The notes: generated by a model from the sequence alone, not told the origin. A stretch of 35,413 nucleotides of DNA from Flavobacteriales bacterium CG_4_9_14_3_um_filter_40_17 (GCA_002790195.1 PFUR01000084.1:15382-50794), one strand, 5' to 3'; shown: positions 24,522 through 33,827, numbered from the stretch's first letter. Numbers and translations are program-made.

Positions 24522-26381
24522 GTGAATCTCCTTACTGTAGAAAATATTTCAAAGTCTTTTGGCGAACGCGTTATTTTCGAAAATATTTCTTTCGGAATCA
24601 ACAAAGGACAAAAAATTGCACTCATCGCGCAGAATGGCTCGGGCAAAACTTGTATCCTCAAAATCATGGCCGGTGTTGATAATCCGGATACAGGTCAGGT
24701 GATTTCCAGAAAAGGAATCACTATTTCCTATCTTCCACAAGACCCTATTTTGCCTGAAAACTGCTCGGTCGAAGAGGCTATTTTGTCTTCTGGGCATCCG
24801 ATTTTGAAGATCATTGCAGATTACGAACATGCGCTTCAAAACATGGACAATGCAGATGCCTATCAAAAAGCTTTTGAAAAAATGGATGCCAGCCAGGCTT
24901 GGGATTTTGAATCACAATACCAGCAGATTCTTTCCAAACTCAAGTTGGATGATTTGAATCAAAAGGTCAAAACGCTTTCGGGTGGTCAAAAAAGACGATT
25001 GGCTTTGGCTATTGCATTGCTCAAAAAACCGGATTTACTTTTGCTCGATGAGCCTACCAATCACCTCGATTTGGAAATGATCGAATGGCTCGAACAGTTT
25101 TTTGCGAGAGAGAACATGACCTTGTTTATGGTCACCCACGATCGGTATTTTTTGGAAAGGGTGTGCAACGAAATGATTGAACTAGACCAAGGCAAACTTT
25201 TCACTTACAAAGGAAATTACGCCCAGTACCTCGAGAAAAAGGAAGCGCGAATCGAGCAGGAACAATCGAGTACAGACAAAGCAAAAAACCTGTTTTTGAA
25301 AGAACTCGATTGGATGCGCCGCCAACCTAAAGCGCGGACAACCAAATCAAAATCGCGGATTGACGATTTTTATGTCATCAAAGAAAAGGCACAACAACGC
25401 CGAAAAGAACACCGTGTAGAGTTGGAAATCAACATGGAACGCATGGGAAACAAGGTGGTCGAGCTGCACCAGGTTTGCTTTTCACATGGCACAAACAGGA
25501 TACTACATAAGTTCAACTACGCCTTTCTCCCGGGTGAACGCATCGGGATTATCGGCAAAAACGGAACCGGAAAAACCACTTTCCTCAACCTTATTACGCA
25601 AGCATTTGCGGCCGATGCGGGCAAAATTATGGTTGGCGAAACCATCAAATTTGGCTATTATTCCCAATCAGGCATCGACATCAAACCCGGAGAGAAAGTC
25701 ATTGAAGTCATCCGGAAGTACGGCGATTATATTCCCCTCAAAAAAGGCCGTCAAATTTCTGCCGAAGGATTATTGGAACGGTTCTTATTCGACCGCAAAA
25801 AGCAATACGACTTTGTCGAAAAACTCAGCGGAGGCGAGCAAAAAAGACTCTATTTGTGCACGGTGCTGATTCAAAACCCCAATTTTTTGATACTCGATGA
25901 GCCCACGAACGACCTCGACATCATCACCTTGAACGTGCTCGAAAATTTCTTGCTCGACTATCCCGGCTGCTTGCTCGTGGTGTCGCACGACCGCTATTTT
26001 ATGGACAAAATCATTGACCACTTGTTTGTATTCAGAGGTGATGCAGAGGTGGAAGATTTCCCCGGGAATTATTCGGATTTCCGCAGTTATGAAGACAGTA
26101 CGCCTTCCGAAAAACAGCCGTATCAAAAAACCAATCAAAACGAGAAAAAAAAGGCATCGTCATCGGGATTGACTTTTGCCGAACAAAAAGAAATCAAACA
26201 AATTGAGCAAGAAATAGAACGGTTGAACAGGGAGAAAACAACCATCGAAACATTTTTTCTCAACGAAAACTTATCCGCTGAGGCAATCGCCGAAAATTCT
26301 AAAAAACTCAATGCCACCACCCTTCAAATTGAAGAAATCGAAATGAGATGGCTCGAATTACTCGAAAAATCGGAAGCTTGA
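24522..26381 (+). CDS. ABC-F family ATPase (Uup-like)
   Basis: A 619-residue soluble protein with two ABC ATPase domains and no membrane helices. The first has Walker A AQNGSGKT at about 36-43, signature LSGGQKRRLALA and Walker B LLLLDEPTNHLD; the second has GKNGTGKT, LSGGEQKRLYL and FLILDEPTNDLD. The linker between them contains an ABC-F-type helical region (WMRRQPKARTTKSKSRIDDF). The C-terminal coiled coil (AEQKEIKQIEQEIERLNREK...) is typical of Uup. ABC-F proteins act on ribosomes, relieving stalling or resisting antibiotics; Uup also affects DNA. The start is GTG 24522 (MNLLTVENISKSFGE). Its stop overlaps the next ATG (TGATG). Confidence 0.93.
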   Translation: MNLLTVENISKSFGERVIFENISFGINKGQKIALIAQNGSGKTCILKIMAGVDNPDTGQVISRKGITISYLPQDPILPENCSVEEAILSSGHPILKIIADYEHALQNMDNADAYQKAFEKMDASQAWDFESQYQQILSKLKLDDLNQKVKTLSGGQKRRLALAIALLKKPDLLLLDEPTNHLDLEMIEWLEQFFARENMTLFMVTHDRYFLERVCNEMIELDQGKLFTYKGNYAQYLEKKEARIEQEQSSTDKAKNLFLKELDWMRRQPKARTTKSKSRIDDFYVIKEKAQQRRKEHRVELEINMERMGNKVVELHQVCFSHGTNRILHKFNYAFLPGERIGIIGKNGTGKTTFLNLITQAFAADAGKIMVGETIKFGYYSQSGIDIKPGEKVIEVIRKYGDYIPLKKGRQISAEGLLERFLFDRKKQYDFVEKLSGGEQKRLYLCTVLIQNPNFLILDEPTNDLDIITLNVLENFLLDYPGCLLVVSHDRYFMDKIIDHLFVFRGDAEVEDFPGNYSDFRSYEDSTPSEKQPYQKTNQNEKKKASSSGLTFAEQKEIKQIEQEIERLNREKTTIETFFLNENLSAEAIAENSKKLNATTLQIEEIEMRWLELLEKSEA

Positions 26382-26950
26382 TGAGCGAACGGCTACGCTA
26401 TTTTTGGTTTTGGATACGGGCCTACAACCGGCATGGCATTCACTCCCCTTTTGTCTATGAACTGATGGAAAAAGCGGTATTCAATCAACAAGGGGTTGAG
26501 TATCTTTTTATGACTAACAAAAGATTTAGAGAATTTTCTTATTTTAATCGAAAAAGAATGCGATTGCTTATCAAACTATTGAACTTCTACAAGCCCAGTC
26601 AGTTAGTTTGGATGGGCAACAATCATCAAAACATGTTTGATTTTTTGGAGGGTATATTTCAAGAAATTTGGTTTTTGCAAATAAAACCGGATGATAAATT
26701 TGTTTTTGAAAATGAATTAAAATCAACCGATTGGCTGATTGTAGATGTGAAATCAATCGATTTGGAGTTAATCTATCCAATCAAAAATAGACTTTCCAAC
26801 GATTCAAAAGTATTCTTTTTAGAAACGGATAAAGATTTTTTTAGATTGATAAATGAATGGAAAGGCAAGGTTGAACTTGACTTCTTTTTCTTAAAGATAC
26901 TACTGTTCCGCAAAGAAATGAAGCCACAAAATTTCAAGCTTCGCTCGTAG
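26381..26950 (+). CDS. Shortened methyltransferase-like protein
   Basis: From ATG 26381 (1-nt overlap with the ABC-F stop) this encodes 189 residues. The N-terminal YNRHGIHSPFVYELMEKAVF and the C-terminal FFLKILLFRKEMKPQNFKLR match the ends of a flavobacterial family usually called class I SAM-dependent methyltransferase, which is about 230-250 residues. Here the glycine-rich SAM loop is replaced by PSQLVWMGNNHQN and about 40-50 residues are missing. DWLIVDVKSID retains the shape of the strand-4 acidic motif. It may be a degenerate, non-catalytic member. It converges with the DUF1599 gene, whose last 17 bp it overlaps. The family call comes from recall of related sequences and is moderate. 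Confidence 0.6.
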   Translation: MSERLRYFWFWIRAYNRHGIHSPFVYELMEKAVFNQQGVEYLFMTNKRFREFSYFNRKRMRLLIKLLNFYKPSQLVWMGNNHQNMFDFLEGIFQEIWFLQIKPDDKFVFENELKSTDWLIVDVKSIDLELIYPIKNRLSNDSKVFFLETDKDFFRLINEWKGKVELDFFFLKILLFRKEMKPQNFKLRS

Positions 26951-27485
26951 TTTTGTTCATCAAAATCAAAGCAAAAACGGCATAGTTTATCATGTCTTGA
27001 TAATTGGCTTTCAAACCTTCTGAAACCAAAGTTTTGCCGGCGTTGTCCTCAATTTGCTTAACGCGCAAGAGTTTTTGCAAAATCAAATCTGTCAGGGAGC
27101 TGATGCGCATATCGCGCCAAACTTCTCCGTAATCGTGGTTTTTATCCAACATCAATGCTTTGGCTTCAGCAATTTTTTCTTTGTAAAGCTGTAATGCTTT
27201 TTCAGGTTTCAAATCGGGTTGTTGTGCCACGCCGAGGCCTAACTGAATCAGTGCGATAGCCGAATAATTGACGATACCGATAAATTCAGAGGGTTCGCCT
27301 TCATCGACCTTTCTGACAGCGTTTTCTTGAAGCGTGCGAATTCTTTGTGCTTTGATAAAAATCTGATCGGTCAGCGATGGTAAACGCAAAATCCGCCAAG
27401 CCACACCGTAATCTTTGAGTTTTTTCTCGAACAAATCGGCACATTGCTTGGCAATTTCATCAAATTGCTTGGAAGTTTTCGACAT
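26934..27485 (-). CDS. Duplicated DUF1599 protein
   Basis: A 183-residue cytoplasmic protein made of two copies of one domain. KKLKDYGVAWRILRLPSLTDQ (about 22-42) is repeated as KNHDYGEVWRDMRISSLTDL (about 112-132), and each is followed by a helix with a RIRTLQEN or RVKQIEDN core and a FIGIVNYSAIALI or YQDMINYAVFALI stretch. This matches the DUF1599 family of Bacteroidota, whose function is unknown; the all-helical pattern with D/E residues is reminiscent of MazG-like nucleotide hydrolases, which is inference. The MscS gene is 48 bp upstream on the same strand and may be co-transcribed. Confidence 0.85.
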   Translation of the reverse strand: MSKTSKQFDEIAKQCADLFEKKLKDYGVAWRILRLPSLTDQIFIKAQRIRTLQENAVRKVDEGEPSEFIGIVNYSAIALIQLGLGVAQQPDLKPEKALQLYKEKIAEAKALMLDKNHDYGEVWRDMRISSLTDLILQKLLRVKQIEDNAGKTLVSEGLKANYQDMINYAVFALILMNKTTSEA

Positions 27486-27533
27486 CTAAAAAGGTTTTAG
27501 CAAAGATGGAAAAAAATGGCGACTTCCCGAAAA

Positions 27534-28346
27534 TTATTTGGCTTGGTGAAAGACGCGCTGCGGAAACGGAATTTCGATTCCCGCTTGGTCGAACCGGAGT
27601 TTGGCCTCTTCGATGAGATAAAAATTTACCTCCCAAAAATCTTCGTTTTTCACCCAAATCCGAAGCGATAAGTTCACCGAACTATCTCCCAATTCCGCTA
27701 CGAAAACAGCCGGTTCCGGCTCTTTCAATACCTTGGGGTGTTCGTATGACAATGCCAATAGGATTTCCTTGGCTTTTTTGATGTCGGAATTGTATGAAAT
27801 GCCCACAACAAAGTTTTTTCGCCTTGTTTCTTCACCGTTGTAGTTGATGATGATATCGTTCGAAAGTTTGCCGTTGGGAATGACAGCCAATTGATTGTCA
27901 ACCGTATTAAGCAAGGTGTTGAAAATGCCAATTACCTTTACAGTTCCTGACACGCCAACCGACTCGATAAAATCACCCACTTTGAATGGCTTAAAAATCA
28001 AAATCAAAACGCCACCGGCAAAATTGGCCAACGAACCCTGCAAAGACAGACCGATTGCCAGGGAAGCAGCACCCAATATAGCAATAAAACTCGATGTCTG
28101 TACGCCGAGTTGCGCAATTACCAAAATAAACAACAAGACTTTCAGTGAAATGTTAATCAGGCTGCCCAAAAAATATTGAAGGGTAAGGTCGAGTTCGCGC
28201 TTAATCATCATTTTTTTGACTAAGCGTGTCAATGTGCGAACGATGCGTATTCCTACGAAAAAGAGGAGAACAGCTACCAATAGTTTAGGCGAATAATCAA
28301 TCGCCAAATCCAATAATTTTTGGAAATATTCTTTTACTAAATTCAT
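27534..28346 (-). CDS. MscS-family mechanosensitive channel
   Basis: A 270-residue small-conductance mechanosensitive channel that releases solutes on osmotic downshock. Three N-terminal helices (about 18-38, 60-82, 86-118) lead into the pore-lining GAASLAIGLSLQGSLANFAGG, a very good match to the MscS TM3 with alternating Ala/Gly packing. The beta domain follows with FKVGDFIESVGVSGTVKVIGI and NQLAVIPNGKL, then the alpha/beta domain ending IEIPFPQRVFH. Its length is close to that of E. coli MscS (286). The ATG at 28346 is clear. It is probably in one operon with DUF1599. Confidence 0.95.
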   Translation of the reverse strand: MNLVKEYFQKLLDLAIDYSPKLLVAVLLFFVGIRIVRTLTRLVKKMMIKRELDLTLQYFLGSLINISLKVLLFILVIAQLGVQTSSFIAILGAASLAIGLSLQGSLANFAGGVLILIFKPFKVGDFIESVGVSGTVKVIGIFNTLLNTVDNQLAVIPNGKLSNDIIINYNGEETRRKNFVVGISYNSDIKKAKEILLALSYEHPKVLKEPEPAVFVAELGDSSVNLSLRIWVKNEDFWEVNFYLIEEAKLRFDQAGIEIPFPQRVFHQAK

Positions 28347-28437
28347 TTTTATGTCATTTTTTCAAGGCTTGCAAGATATTAAAAAACGATTGTTTTGTTG
28401 GTAAAGAATCACGCCAAGCAACATAACAAAAAGCAAA

Positions 28438-28475
28438 GCACGCAAAGAGGCTTTAAATCTTCGCGGCTTTTGCGT
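28438..28475 (-). terminator. Hairpin downstream of the CocE/NonD hydrolase
   Basis: CACGCAAA (28438-28445) and TTTGCGTG (28468-28475) are perfect 8-bp arms around 22 nt. On the minus strand the hairpin comes 15 nt after the hydrolase stop and is followed by CTTTGCTTTTTG, so it could be an intrinsic terminator. CACGCAAAG-type palindromes are also dispersed repeats in many bacteria. Confidence 0.4.
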
Positions 28476-28490
28476 GAAAAATTATTGAAA

Positions 28491-30329
28491 TTAATTTTTC
28501 AAAACATGAAATTCAATCGTCGATGAATTGTAAACGCGGTGTGTCTGTTTTTGAAAATCATTTTCGGTGGCTTTGAAAATATTCGGAACAAAAGTCTGCG
28601 GGTTTATGTCAATCAGTGGAAACCAGGTACTTTGAATTTGAACCTGAATTTTATGTCCTTTTTTGAAGGTGTGCAACACATCCTGTAGTTTGATGTCAAC
28701 TGCGGTAACTTCATCTGGCACAAAAGGTTCCGGATTTTCGAAGTTGTTTCTGAATCTTCCGCGCATCACTTCGCTGCGTACCATTTGATGGTAGTTGCTC
28801 ATTTTCAGATGGTCTTGCGTTTCGGGATATTCTTCATGATCGGCCGGATACACATCGATGATTTTCACAATCCAGTCGGCATCCGTGCCGGTCGTACTCA
28901 CGCGGAGTTTGGCTAACAAATCACCTACCATGGTCAAATCACTTTCCAGTACAGGTGTTTCATAAACCAACACATCCGGGCGGCGGGCGGCGAAACGTTG
29001 GTCATCGGTCATGTATTTTCGGGGAGTGAAAACAATTTCAATATCTTCGTTGTAAGGAACAGGTTTTGCCGGGTCGCTCACAAATTCACGGTAAGAAAAC
29101 TCACGTGTGGCAAATTCCGCAAACGCTCCTTGCTGTGCCATCGAGTAACTTTTGGTTTCGATGTTTTTGGGTGGCCATTGATCAAATTGATACCATTCTT
29201 TTTTGCCGGTGTCAAAGATATAGGCTTCCGGCAAACCCGAATTTGAATTGCCGTTTTCCTTCAAGAAGTGATGAAAGAATTTGGTCTCAACGTTCTTTTG
29301 AAAATTTTCGGATATGTTGTCGCCAAAATATACATTCCCAACGACTTGACGCTCCCGGACACGCGCCCAATCACCGTGACTCCAAGGTCCCATGACGAGG
29401 GTGTTGTAATTGGCGCTGTTCTTTTCGATGGCTTGATAGCTGTTCAGCGGGCCATACAAATCTTCCGCATCAAAAAGCCCGCCTACAAACATCACCGCCG
29501 GTTTGATGTTTTTGAGGTGTTGTATGATACCTCGTGATTGCCAAAATTCATCGTAATTTGGATGGTCTTTGAGTTGTTGCCAGAACACATTGGTTTCATC
29601 GTAGTATGCGTCCAATTTGGAAAGCGGCGTATTGTCTAAATAAAACTGATAACCGTCTTTGGTTTTGACATCCGGGAATTGATACCAATCTTGCGTGGTT
29701 GGGGTGGTTTTTTCATGGCCAAAAAGCGCGGTCGCAACCCAATAGCTCAACAAGTAAGCACCATTGTGGTGAAAATCATCAAAGAAAAAATCGCTGATGG
29801 GTGCTTGGGGTGAAACGGCTTTTAAAGCAGGATGGCCGGAGAGCAAACTATAAGTGGCATAAAACCCGGGGTAGGAAATACCCCAAACACCCACGTTTCC
29901 GTTGTTGTTGGGAACTTTTTTGACCAACCAATCAATCGTATCGTAGGTATCGGAAGCTTCATCGGTTTGTTTTTTCTTTTTCTTTGGAATAAAAGCCCGC
30001 ATGTTGTCATACACTCCTTCGCTGTTCCATCTCCCTCTTACGTCTTGATAGACAATAATATAGCCTTCCTGCACCAGGGTTTGATTGGGGCCTATGTTTT
30101 TTCGGAATTCATCCGAGCCGTAAGGTGCGCAACTGTAGGGTGTCCGTTGCAACAAAATCGGGTATTTTTTAGAAGTATCTTTCGGGCTGTAAATCGTTGT
30201 GTGCAGTTTGATGCCGTCACGCATGACGATGTTGGTTTCCTGTTTGTTGTAATGTTCTTTGACATCGTAAGTTTGCGCCAAGAGCAGGGGGGAAGTTGCC
30301 CAAATAAATAGAAGCAATAGTTTTTTCAT
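28491..30329 (-). CDS. Exported CocE/NonD-family (S15-like) hydrolase
   Basis: A 612-residue alpha/beta hydrolase with a signal peptide (MKKLLLLFIWATSPLLLAQ). The family includes alpha-amino-acid ester hydrolases, glutaryl acylases and X-Pro dipeptidyl peptidases. The catalytic serine is S152 in GVWGISYPGF, the aspartate lies in FVGGLFDAED (287 or 290) and the histidine is H318 in MGPWSHGDW. Other family marks are MRDGIKLHTTIYSP, YIIVYQDVRGRWNSEG and a C-terminal jelly-roll domain (about 400-612) that includes TDADWIVKIIDVYP and MVRSEVMRGRFRNN. It is likely periplasmic, acting on amino-acid esters or peptides. It stands alone, with its own promoter and a downstream hairpin. The ATG at 30329 is clear. 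Confidence 0.9.
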   Translation of the reverse strand: MKKLLLLFIWATSPLLLAQTYDVKEHYNKQETNIVMRDGIKLHTTIYSPKDTSKKYPILLQRTPYSCAPYGSDEFRKNIGPNQTLVQEGYIIVYQDVRGRWNSEGVYDNMRAFIPKKKKKQTDEASDTYDTIDWLVKKVPNNNGNVGVWGISYPGFYATYSLLSGHPALKAVSPQAPISDFFFDDFHHNGAYLLSYWVATALFGHEKTTPTTQDWYQFPDVKTKDGYQFYLDNTPLSKLDAYYDETNVFWQQLKDHPNYDEFWQSRGIIQHLKNIKPAVMFVGGLFDAEDLYGPLNSYQAIEKNSANYNTLVMGPWSHGDWARVRERQVVGNVYFGDNISENFQKNVETKFFHHFLKENGNSNSGLPEAYIFDTGKKEWYQFDQWPPKNIETKSYSMAQQGAFAEFATREFSYREFVSDPAKPVPYNEDIEIVFTPRKYMTDDQRFAARRPDVLVYETPVLESDLTMVGDLLAKLRVSTTGTDADWIVKIIDVYPADHEEYPETQDHLKMSNYHQMVRSEVMRGRFRNNFENPEPFVPDEVTAVDIKLQDVLHTFKKGHKIQVQIQSTWFPLIDINPQTFVPNIFKATENDFQKQTHRVYNSSTIEFHVLKN

Positions 30330-30364
30330 GAATTATAATTTTTTAGATATGTTGAAGTGTGACA

Positions 30365-30398
30365 CAAATATATCTTATTTATTTTTCTCTTTGACAAA
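30365..30398 (-). promoter_or_regulatory. Promoter of the CocE/NonD hydrolase
   Basis: On the minus strand TTTG (30395-30398) is followed after 22 bp by TATATTTG (30365-30372), the full -33/-7 pair of Bacteroidota. The -7 box ends 35 bp before the ATG. It is the best promoter in the window. Confidence 0.65.
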
Positions 30399-30434
30399 AG
30401 AGCAAAAATTGCTATCTATAATGATGAAATAAAT

Positions 30435-30462
30435 TAAACTTCATTGTTCAAAATGAAGTTTA
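30435..30462 (-). terminator. Terminator after the tilS-dsbD operon
   Basis: AAACTTCATT (30436-30445) and AATGAAGTTT (30452-30461) are perfect complements with a 6-nt loop; one further T-A pair extends the stem. On the minus strand it lies about 24 nt after the DsbD-like stop and is followed by U-rich AATTTATTTC. Confidence 0.55.
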
Positions 30463-30486
30463 GATACTTTTACAGAAAATATATTT

Positions 30487-32493
30487 TTAGAAATGATCAA
30501 TCCCTCTATTCAACCAATCTTCAAACACTTTTGCGTCGGGTGTGTAAGCAGCCGGTTCAAGAAGGCTTTCTTCCTTGAGGTTGACTAAGACATAGTAGGG
30601 CTGTGCGTTAGTTTTGTATTTTGAAATTTGAAAATCACTCCATTTGTTGCCGATGGTTTTTATTTTCTTGCCGGTTGTTGACGACACATGTTGCTCGCTT
30701 TCAGGAAGTTTTCGCTGATTGTCCACGAAAAGCGAAACCAGCACAATTTTGTTTGACAAAATATTATTGACTGCGGGATTAGACCAAACGTGTTCTTCCA
30801 TCTTGCGGCAATTGACACAGGCGAAACCGGTGAAATCAATCAACAGCGGTTTGTTAACCTTTTTAGCGTATGCCAAAGCGATGGCGTAATCTGTAAATAC
30901 GGGAATGTTCTGAGGTCCGTGTTCAGCTCCATCGGGTAGCTTTTCGTTGTTTGTACTGACATTGATACCAAATCCGTTGGGCGATTCGCTGTACTGCATC
31001 GGAGGTGGAAAACCGCTGATGATTTTGAGTGGCGCACCCCAAAGCCCGGGAATTAAATAAAGTGTGAAGGCGAGCGTGACAAGCCCGAGGCTGAGCCTGC
31101 CGGCAGAAATCTTTATTTGATCGGGATCGTGCGCCAGTTTGATCAGGCCCAACAAGTAAAATGCCATCGCACCAAAAATTGCAATCCAAATGGCCAGAAA
31201 TGTTTCCCTTTCCAAATAATGCAATTGCAAAACCAAATCGGCATTCGACAAAAATTTGAATGCCAAAGCCAGCTCCAGAAACCCCAAGGTCACTTTCACG
31301 GAATTCAACCAGCCTCCCGATTTGGGCAAGGATTGCAACCAATTCGGGAAGAGTGCAAAGAGCATAAACGGTAAGGCCAAAGCCGATGAAAAACCAAGCA
31401 TGCCCACCACGGGTGCCCATCCGCCTTGTGAGGCAGCTTGTACCAACAAGGTGCCGACAATCGGACCTGTACAGGAAAAGGAAACAACTGCCAACGCTAG
31501 TGCCATAAAGAAAATGCCCAAAACACCGCCTTTGTCTGCTTGCCTGTCGGCAGAATTTGCCCAAGAAGACGGCAAAGTAATCTCAAAAGCACCCAAAAAT
31601 GAAAGTGCGAAGACTACCAAGATTGCAAAGAAAACGAGGTTAAACCAAAAGTTGGTTGACAGTATGTTGAGTGCATCGGCACCAAAAATCCAGGTGACCA
31701 AAGTGCCGAGCAACACGTAAATAATGATGATAGAAAATCCATAGAGTCCTGCATCGCGAATACTCTTGCTATGCGTACCACCGCGCTTGGTAAAATAGCT
31801 CACCGTGAGCGGGATCATCGGAAACACACAAGGCGTGAGTAGGGCAGCAAATCCCGACAGAAAGGCAATAAAAAAGATAGCCCAAAGGCCTTGGTTGCTC
31901 AGTGGGGTATTGCTGGTTTGAACGGGTTTCTCGGTGGTTGTTTTTTTATCTGTATTTGGTGGAAAGGATGTTTGGAATACGCTTTTAGTTTCTTTTTCCT
32001 CTTTCTGGTAAGTGGTTTCACCAATCAATGAAATCGGAATACTGATGGTGTCCGGCGGCAGGCATTTGGCGTCGTCGCAAACCATAAAAGTGACTTCGGC
32101 TTCAACGGCGTTGAGTGATTTATTCAACAGTTTGATTTGCTGCTTGAAGACTGCTTCATTTTCAAAATACTTGATGTTCATTTCAAAGATTTCATCAAAA
32201 TTTTCGATACCTTTCTCCTCAGATGTTTCACCAATCAAGGTGTAGTTCCCTTTTTGGTTTAGAAATTCGAATTCGGTCGGAATCGGGCCGCCCTCATCGA
32301 TGTGTTGGGCGTAGAGATGCCAACCTTTGTCGATGGTTGCTTTTAAAACGATGGTTGCCGATTGTCCAGTTTTGTTTTCGGTCGATGCCGACCATTTCAC
32401 GGGTTGAAAAATTTGTGCTTGTATGAATAAGGGCAATAAAATCAGGCAGGTTGAAACGATTTTTTTAATCGAATTTGAAAAAAGTTTTGTCAT
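30487..32493 (-). CDS. DsbD-like thiol:disulfide interchange protein
   Basis: A 668-residue three-part protein that passes electrons from the cytoplasm to periplasmic or outer-envelope thiols. A signal-like N-terminus (about 11-26) leads to a DsbD alpha-type domain with C139 and C144 (MVCDDAKCLPP). The central CcdA-like membrane domain carries the two membrane cysteines C222 (LTPCVFPMIPLTV) and C341 (SFSCTGPIVGTLL), with eight or so helices up to about 485. The C-terminal thioredoxin-like domain has C559-V-N-C562 in FTGFACVNCRKMEE. All six redox cysteines of the DsbD relay are present. It follows tilS after 16 bp and is the last gene of that operon, with a hairpin terminator beyond. Confidence 0.93.
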   Translation of the reverse strand: MTKLFSNSIKKIVSTCLILLPLFIQAQIFQPVKWSASTENKTGQSATIVLKATIDKGWHLYAQHIDEGGPIPTEFEFLNQKGNYTLIGETSEEKGIENFDEIFEMNIKYFENEAVFKQQIKLLNKSLNAVEAEVTFMVCDDAKCLPPDTISIPISLIGETTYQKEEKETKSVFQTSFPPNTDKKTTTEKPVQTSNTPLSNQGLWAIFFIAFLSGFAALLTPCVFPMIPLTVSYFTKRGGTHSKSIRDAGLYGFSIIIIYVLLGTLVTWIFGADALNILSTNFWFNLVFFAILVVFALSFLGAFEITLPSSWANSADRQADKGGVLGIFFMALALAVVSFSCTGPIVGTLLVQAASQGGWAPVVGMLGFSSALALPFMLFALFPNWLQSLPKSGGWLNSVKVTLGFLELALAFKFLSNADLVLQLHYLERETFLAIWIAIFGAMAFYLLGLIKLAHDPDQIKISAGRLSLGLVTLAFTLYLIPGLWGAPLKIISGFPPPMQYSESPNGFGINVSTNNEKLPDGAEHGPQNIPVFTDYAIALAYAKKVNKPLLIDFTGFACVNCRKMEEHVWSNPAVNNILSNKIVLVSLFVDNQRKLPESEQHVSSTTGKKIKTIGNKWSDFQISKYKTNAQPYYVLVNLKEESLLEPAAYTPDAKVFEDWLNRGIDHF

Positions 32494-32509
32494 AAGTTTT
32501 TTAATAGGG

Positions 32510-33823
32510 TTAGGAAGGGAAATAGCTTATCCGGATTAAATGTTCTGTGTTTTCATTTGCCATAAACCGGCTGTCCGCGCGCTTGCCGACAATCCAAATA
32601 ATCTGATTTTTAGTAGTCAAAACCCATGCGTTTTCTTTCTCAGGCAAAGATAATTTTTCGTCTTTGAAAAATTTGCCTACCTTCTTTTTTCCGTTCATTC
32701 CGGAAGGGTAAAAGTAGTCTCCTTGTTGCCATTTTCTGAGGATTAAAGGGAATTTTAACGAATTTTTATCAAGATAAATCTCGCAGTTGCTTCCTTTTTG
32801 AATCGCATTTGTATCGGAAATTTCCAGATGAATCGGTTGGGTGATTTCGGTGTTGTTTCCTTCGATGAAAAATTCACCTTCAATAGATTCGTCTTTCAAT
32901 TCTATCATTATCAATTTGTTGCGATCTTTTATTAAGCGATGCGTGGCCGAAAAAAGCTGCTTGCCCGATTGCGCACCCAAGAGTTCTTTCAAAGTTTTCC
33001 AATCGGTGAAATGATAGGGCTTAAACAATTCAAACAAAAAACTTTCTTCGGGTTTGTATTTCAAAACAACGTCAATCGGAATTTCGATGGTTTCATTTAT
33101 TTTGATGAAATAATGGCGCTTAAAATCTTCAACCTGATTTCTGATAAAATATGAGCTGAGCTGAAGTTGGCCTAATGTTTTTTGAAAATTCCCGAGAAAA
33201 TCTTCGTTCAATTTTTTCAGTTCGGGCACAACATGATGCCGAATTCGGTTGCGCAAATACGCATCTGATTGGTTGCTGACATCCTCTCGCCAAGTGAGGT
33301 TTCCCGCGTTGGCATATTGCACAATTTCCTCTTTGGAAAATGGGAGTAGCGGGCGGACAATTTTCTCATTTCGTTCAGGAATCCCCAGCAAACCATCGAT
33401 TCCGGTACCGCGGCTCAGGTGAATGAGAAAAGTTTCGAGGCTGTCGTCTAAGTGGTGCGCGGTCAAGATGAAATCAAAACCATGTGTACCCAACAATTCA
33501 TCAAACCAATCGTACCGAAGTTTTCGAGCGGCTTCCTGAATGGATAATTTATGGAATTCAGCAAAAGTTTTGGTCTCAAATTCCTTGGTGAAAAAAGGAA
33601 TATTTTTTTTCAAGGCGTAGTTTTTGACAAACGCTTGGTCTTTGTCGGAGTCGGCTGCTCTCAGTTTGAAATTGACATGTGCCAGCGCGATGTTTTGTTT
33701 CCTTTTCATCAGTAAGTCCACCAAAACCATGCTGTCGATTCCTCCGCTAGCTGCTACGAGTATTTTTTTTCCGAGGATATCGGGAAAATGATTTTCGATA
33801 TTTTTTTCAAACAAATGCAGCAT
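32510..33823 (-). CDS. tilS: tRNA(Ile)-lysidine synthetase
   Basis: TilS converts C34 of the CAU-anticodon tRNA(Ile) to lysidine, which is essential in most bacteria. From ATG 33823 it has 437 residues. The PP-loop is SGGIDS at 26-31, and AHVNFKLR, DQAFVKNYALKKNIPF, AARKLRYDWFDELL, LTAHHLDDSLETFLIHLSRG and LLPFSKEEIVQYA are all typical. The C-terminal domain (from about 350) has LRKWQQGDYFYPSGMNGKKKV. The frame is open for 31 codons further up, but that part is not family-like. A -7 box, TATCTTTG, ends 5 bp before the ATG, so the mRNA may be almost leaderless; a TTG three codons in is another possible start. DsbD follows after 16 bp. Confidence 0.94.
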   Translation of the reverse strand: MLHLFEKNIENHFPDILGKKILVAASGGIDSMVLVDLLMKRKQNIALAHVNFKLRAADSDKDQAFVKNYALKKNIPFFTKEFETKTFAEFHKLSIQEAARKLRYDWFDELLGTHGFDFILTAHHLDDSLETFLIHLSRGTGIDGLLGIPERNEKIVRPLLPFSKEEIVQYANAGNLTWREDVSNQSDAYLRNRIRHHVVPELKKLNEDFLGNFQKTLGQLQLSSYFIRNQVEDFKRHYFIKINETIEIPIDVVLKYKPEESFLFELFKPYHFTDWKTLKELLGAQSGKQLFSATHRLIKDRNKLIMIELKDESIEGEFFIEGNNTEITQPIHLEISDTNAIQKGSNCEIYLDKNSLKFPLILRKWQQGDYFYPSGMNGKKKVGKFFKDEKLSLPEKENAWVLTTKNQIIWIVGKRADSRFMANENTEHLIRISYFPS

Positions 33824-33827
33824 ATGG

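Noticed and set aside
30923-31564. 213-codon minus-strand frame in the DsbD-like gene, in another frame
   Set aside because: Overlaps the conserved CcdA membrane region and gives Cys/Arg-rich, non-protein-like sequence.
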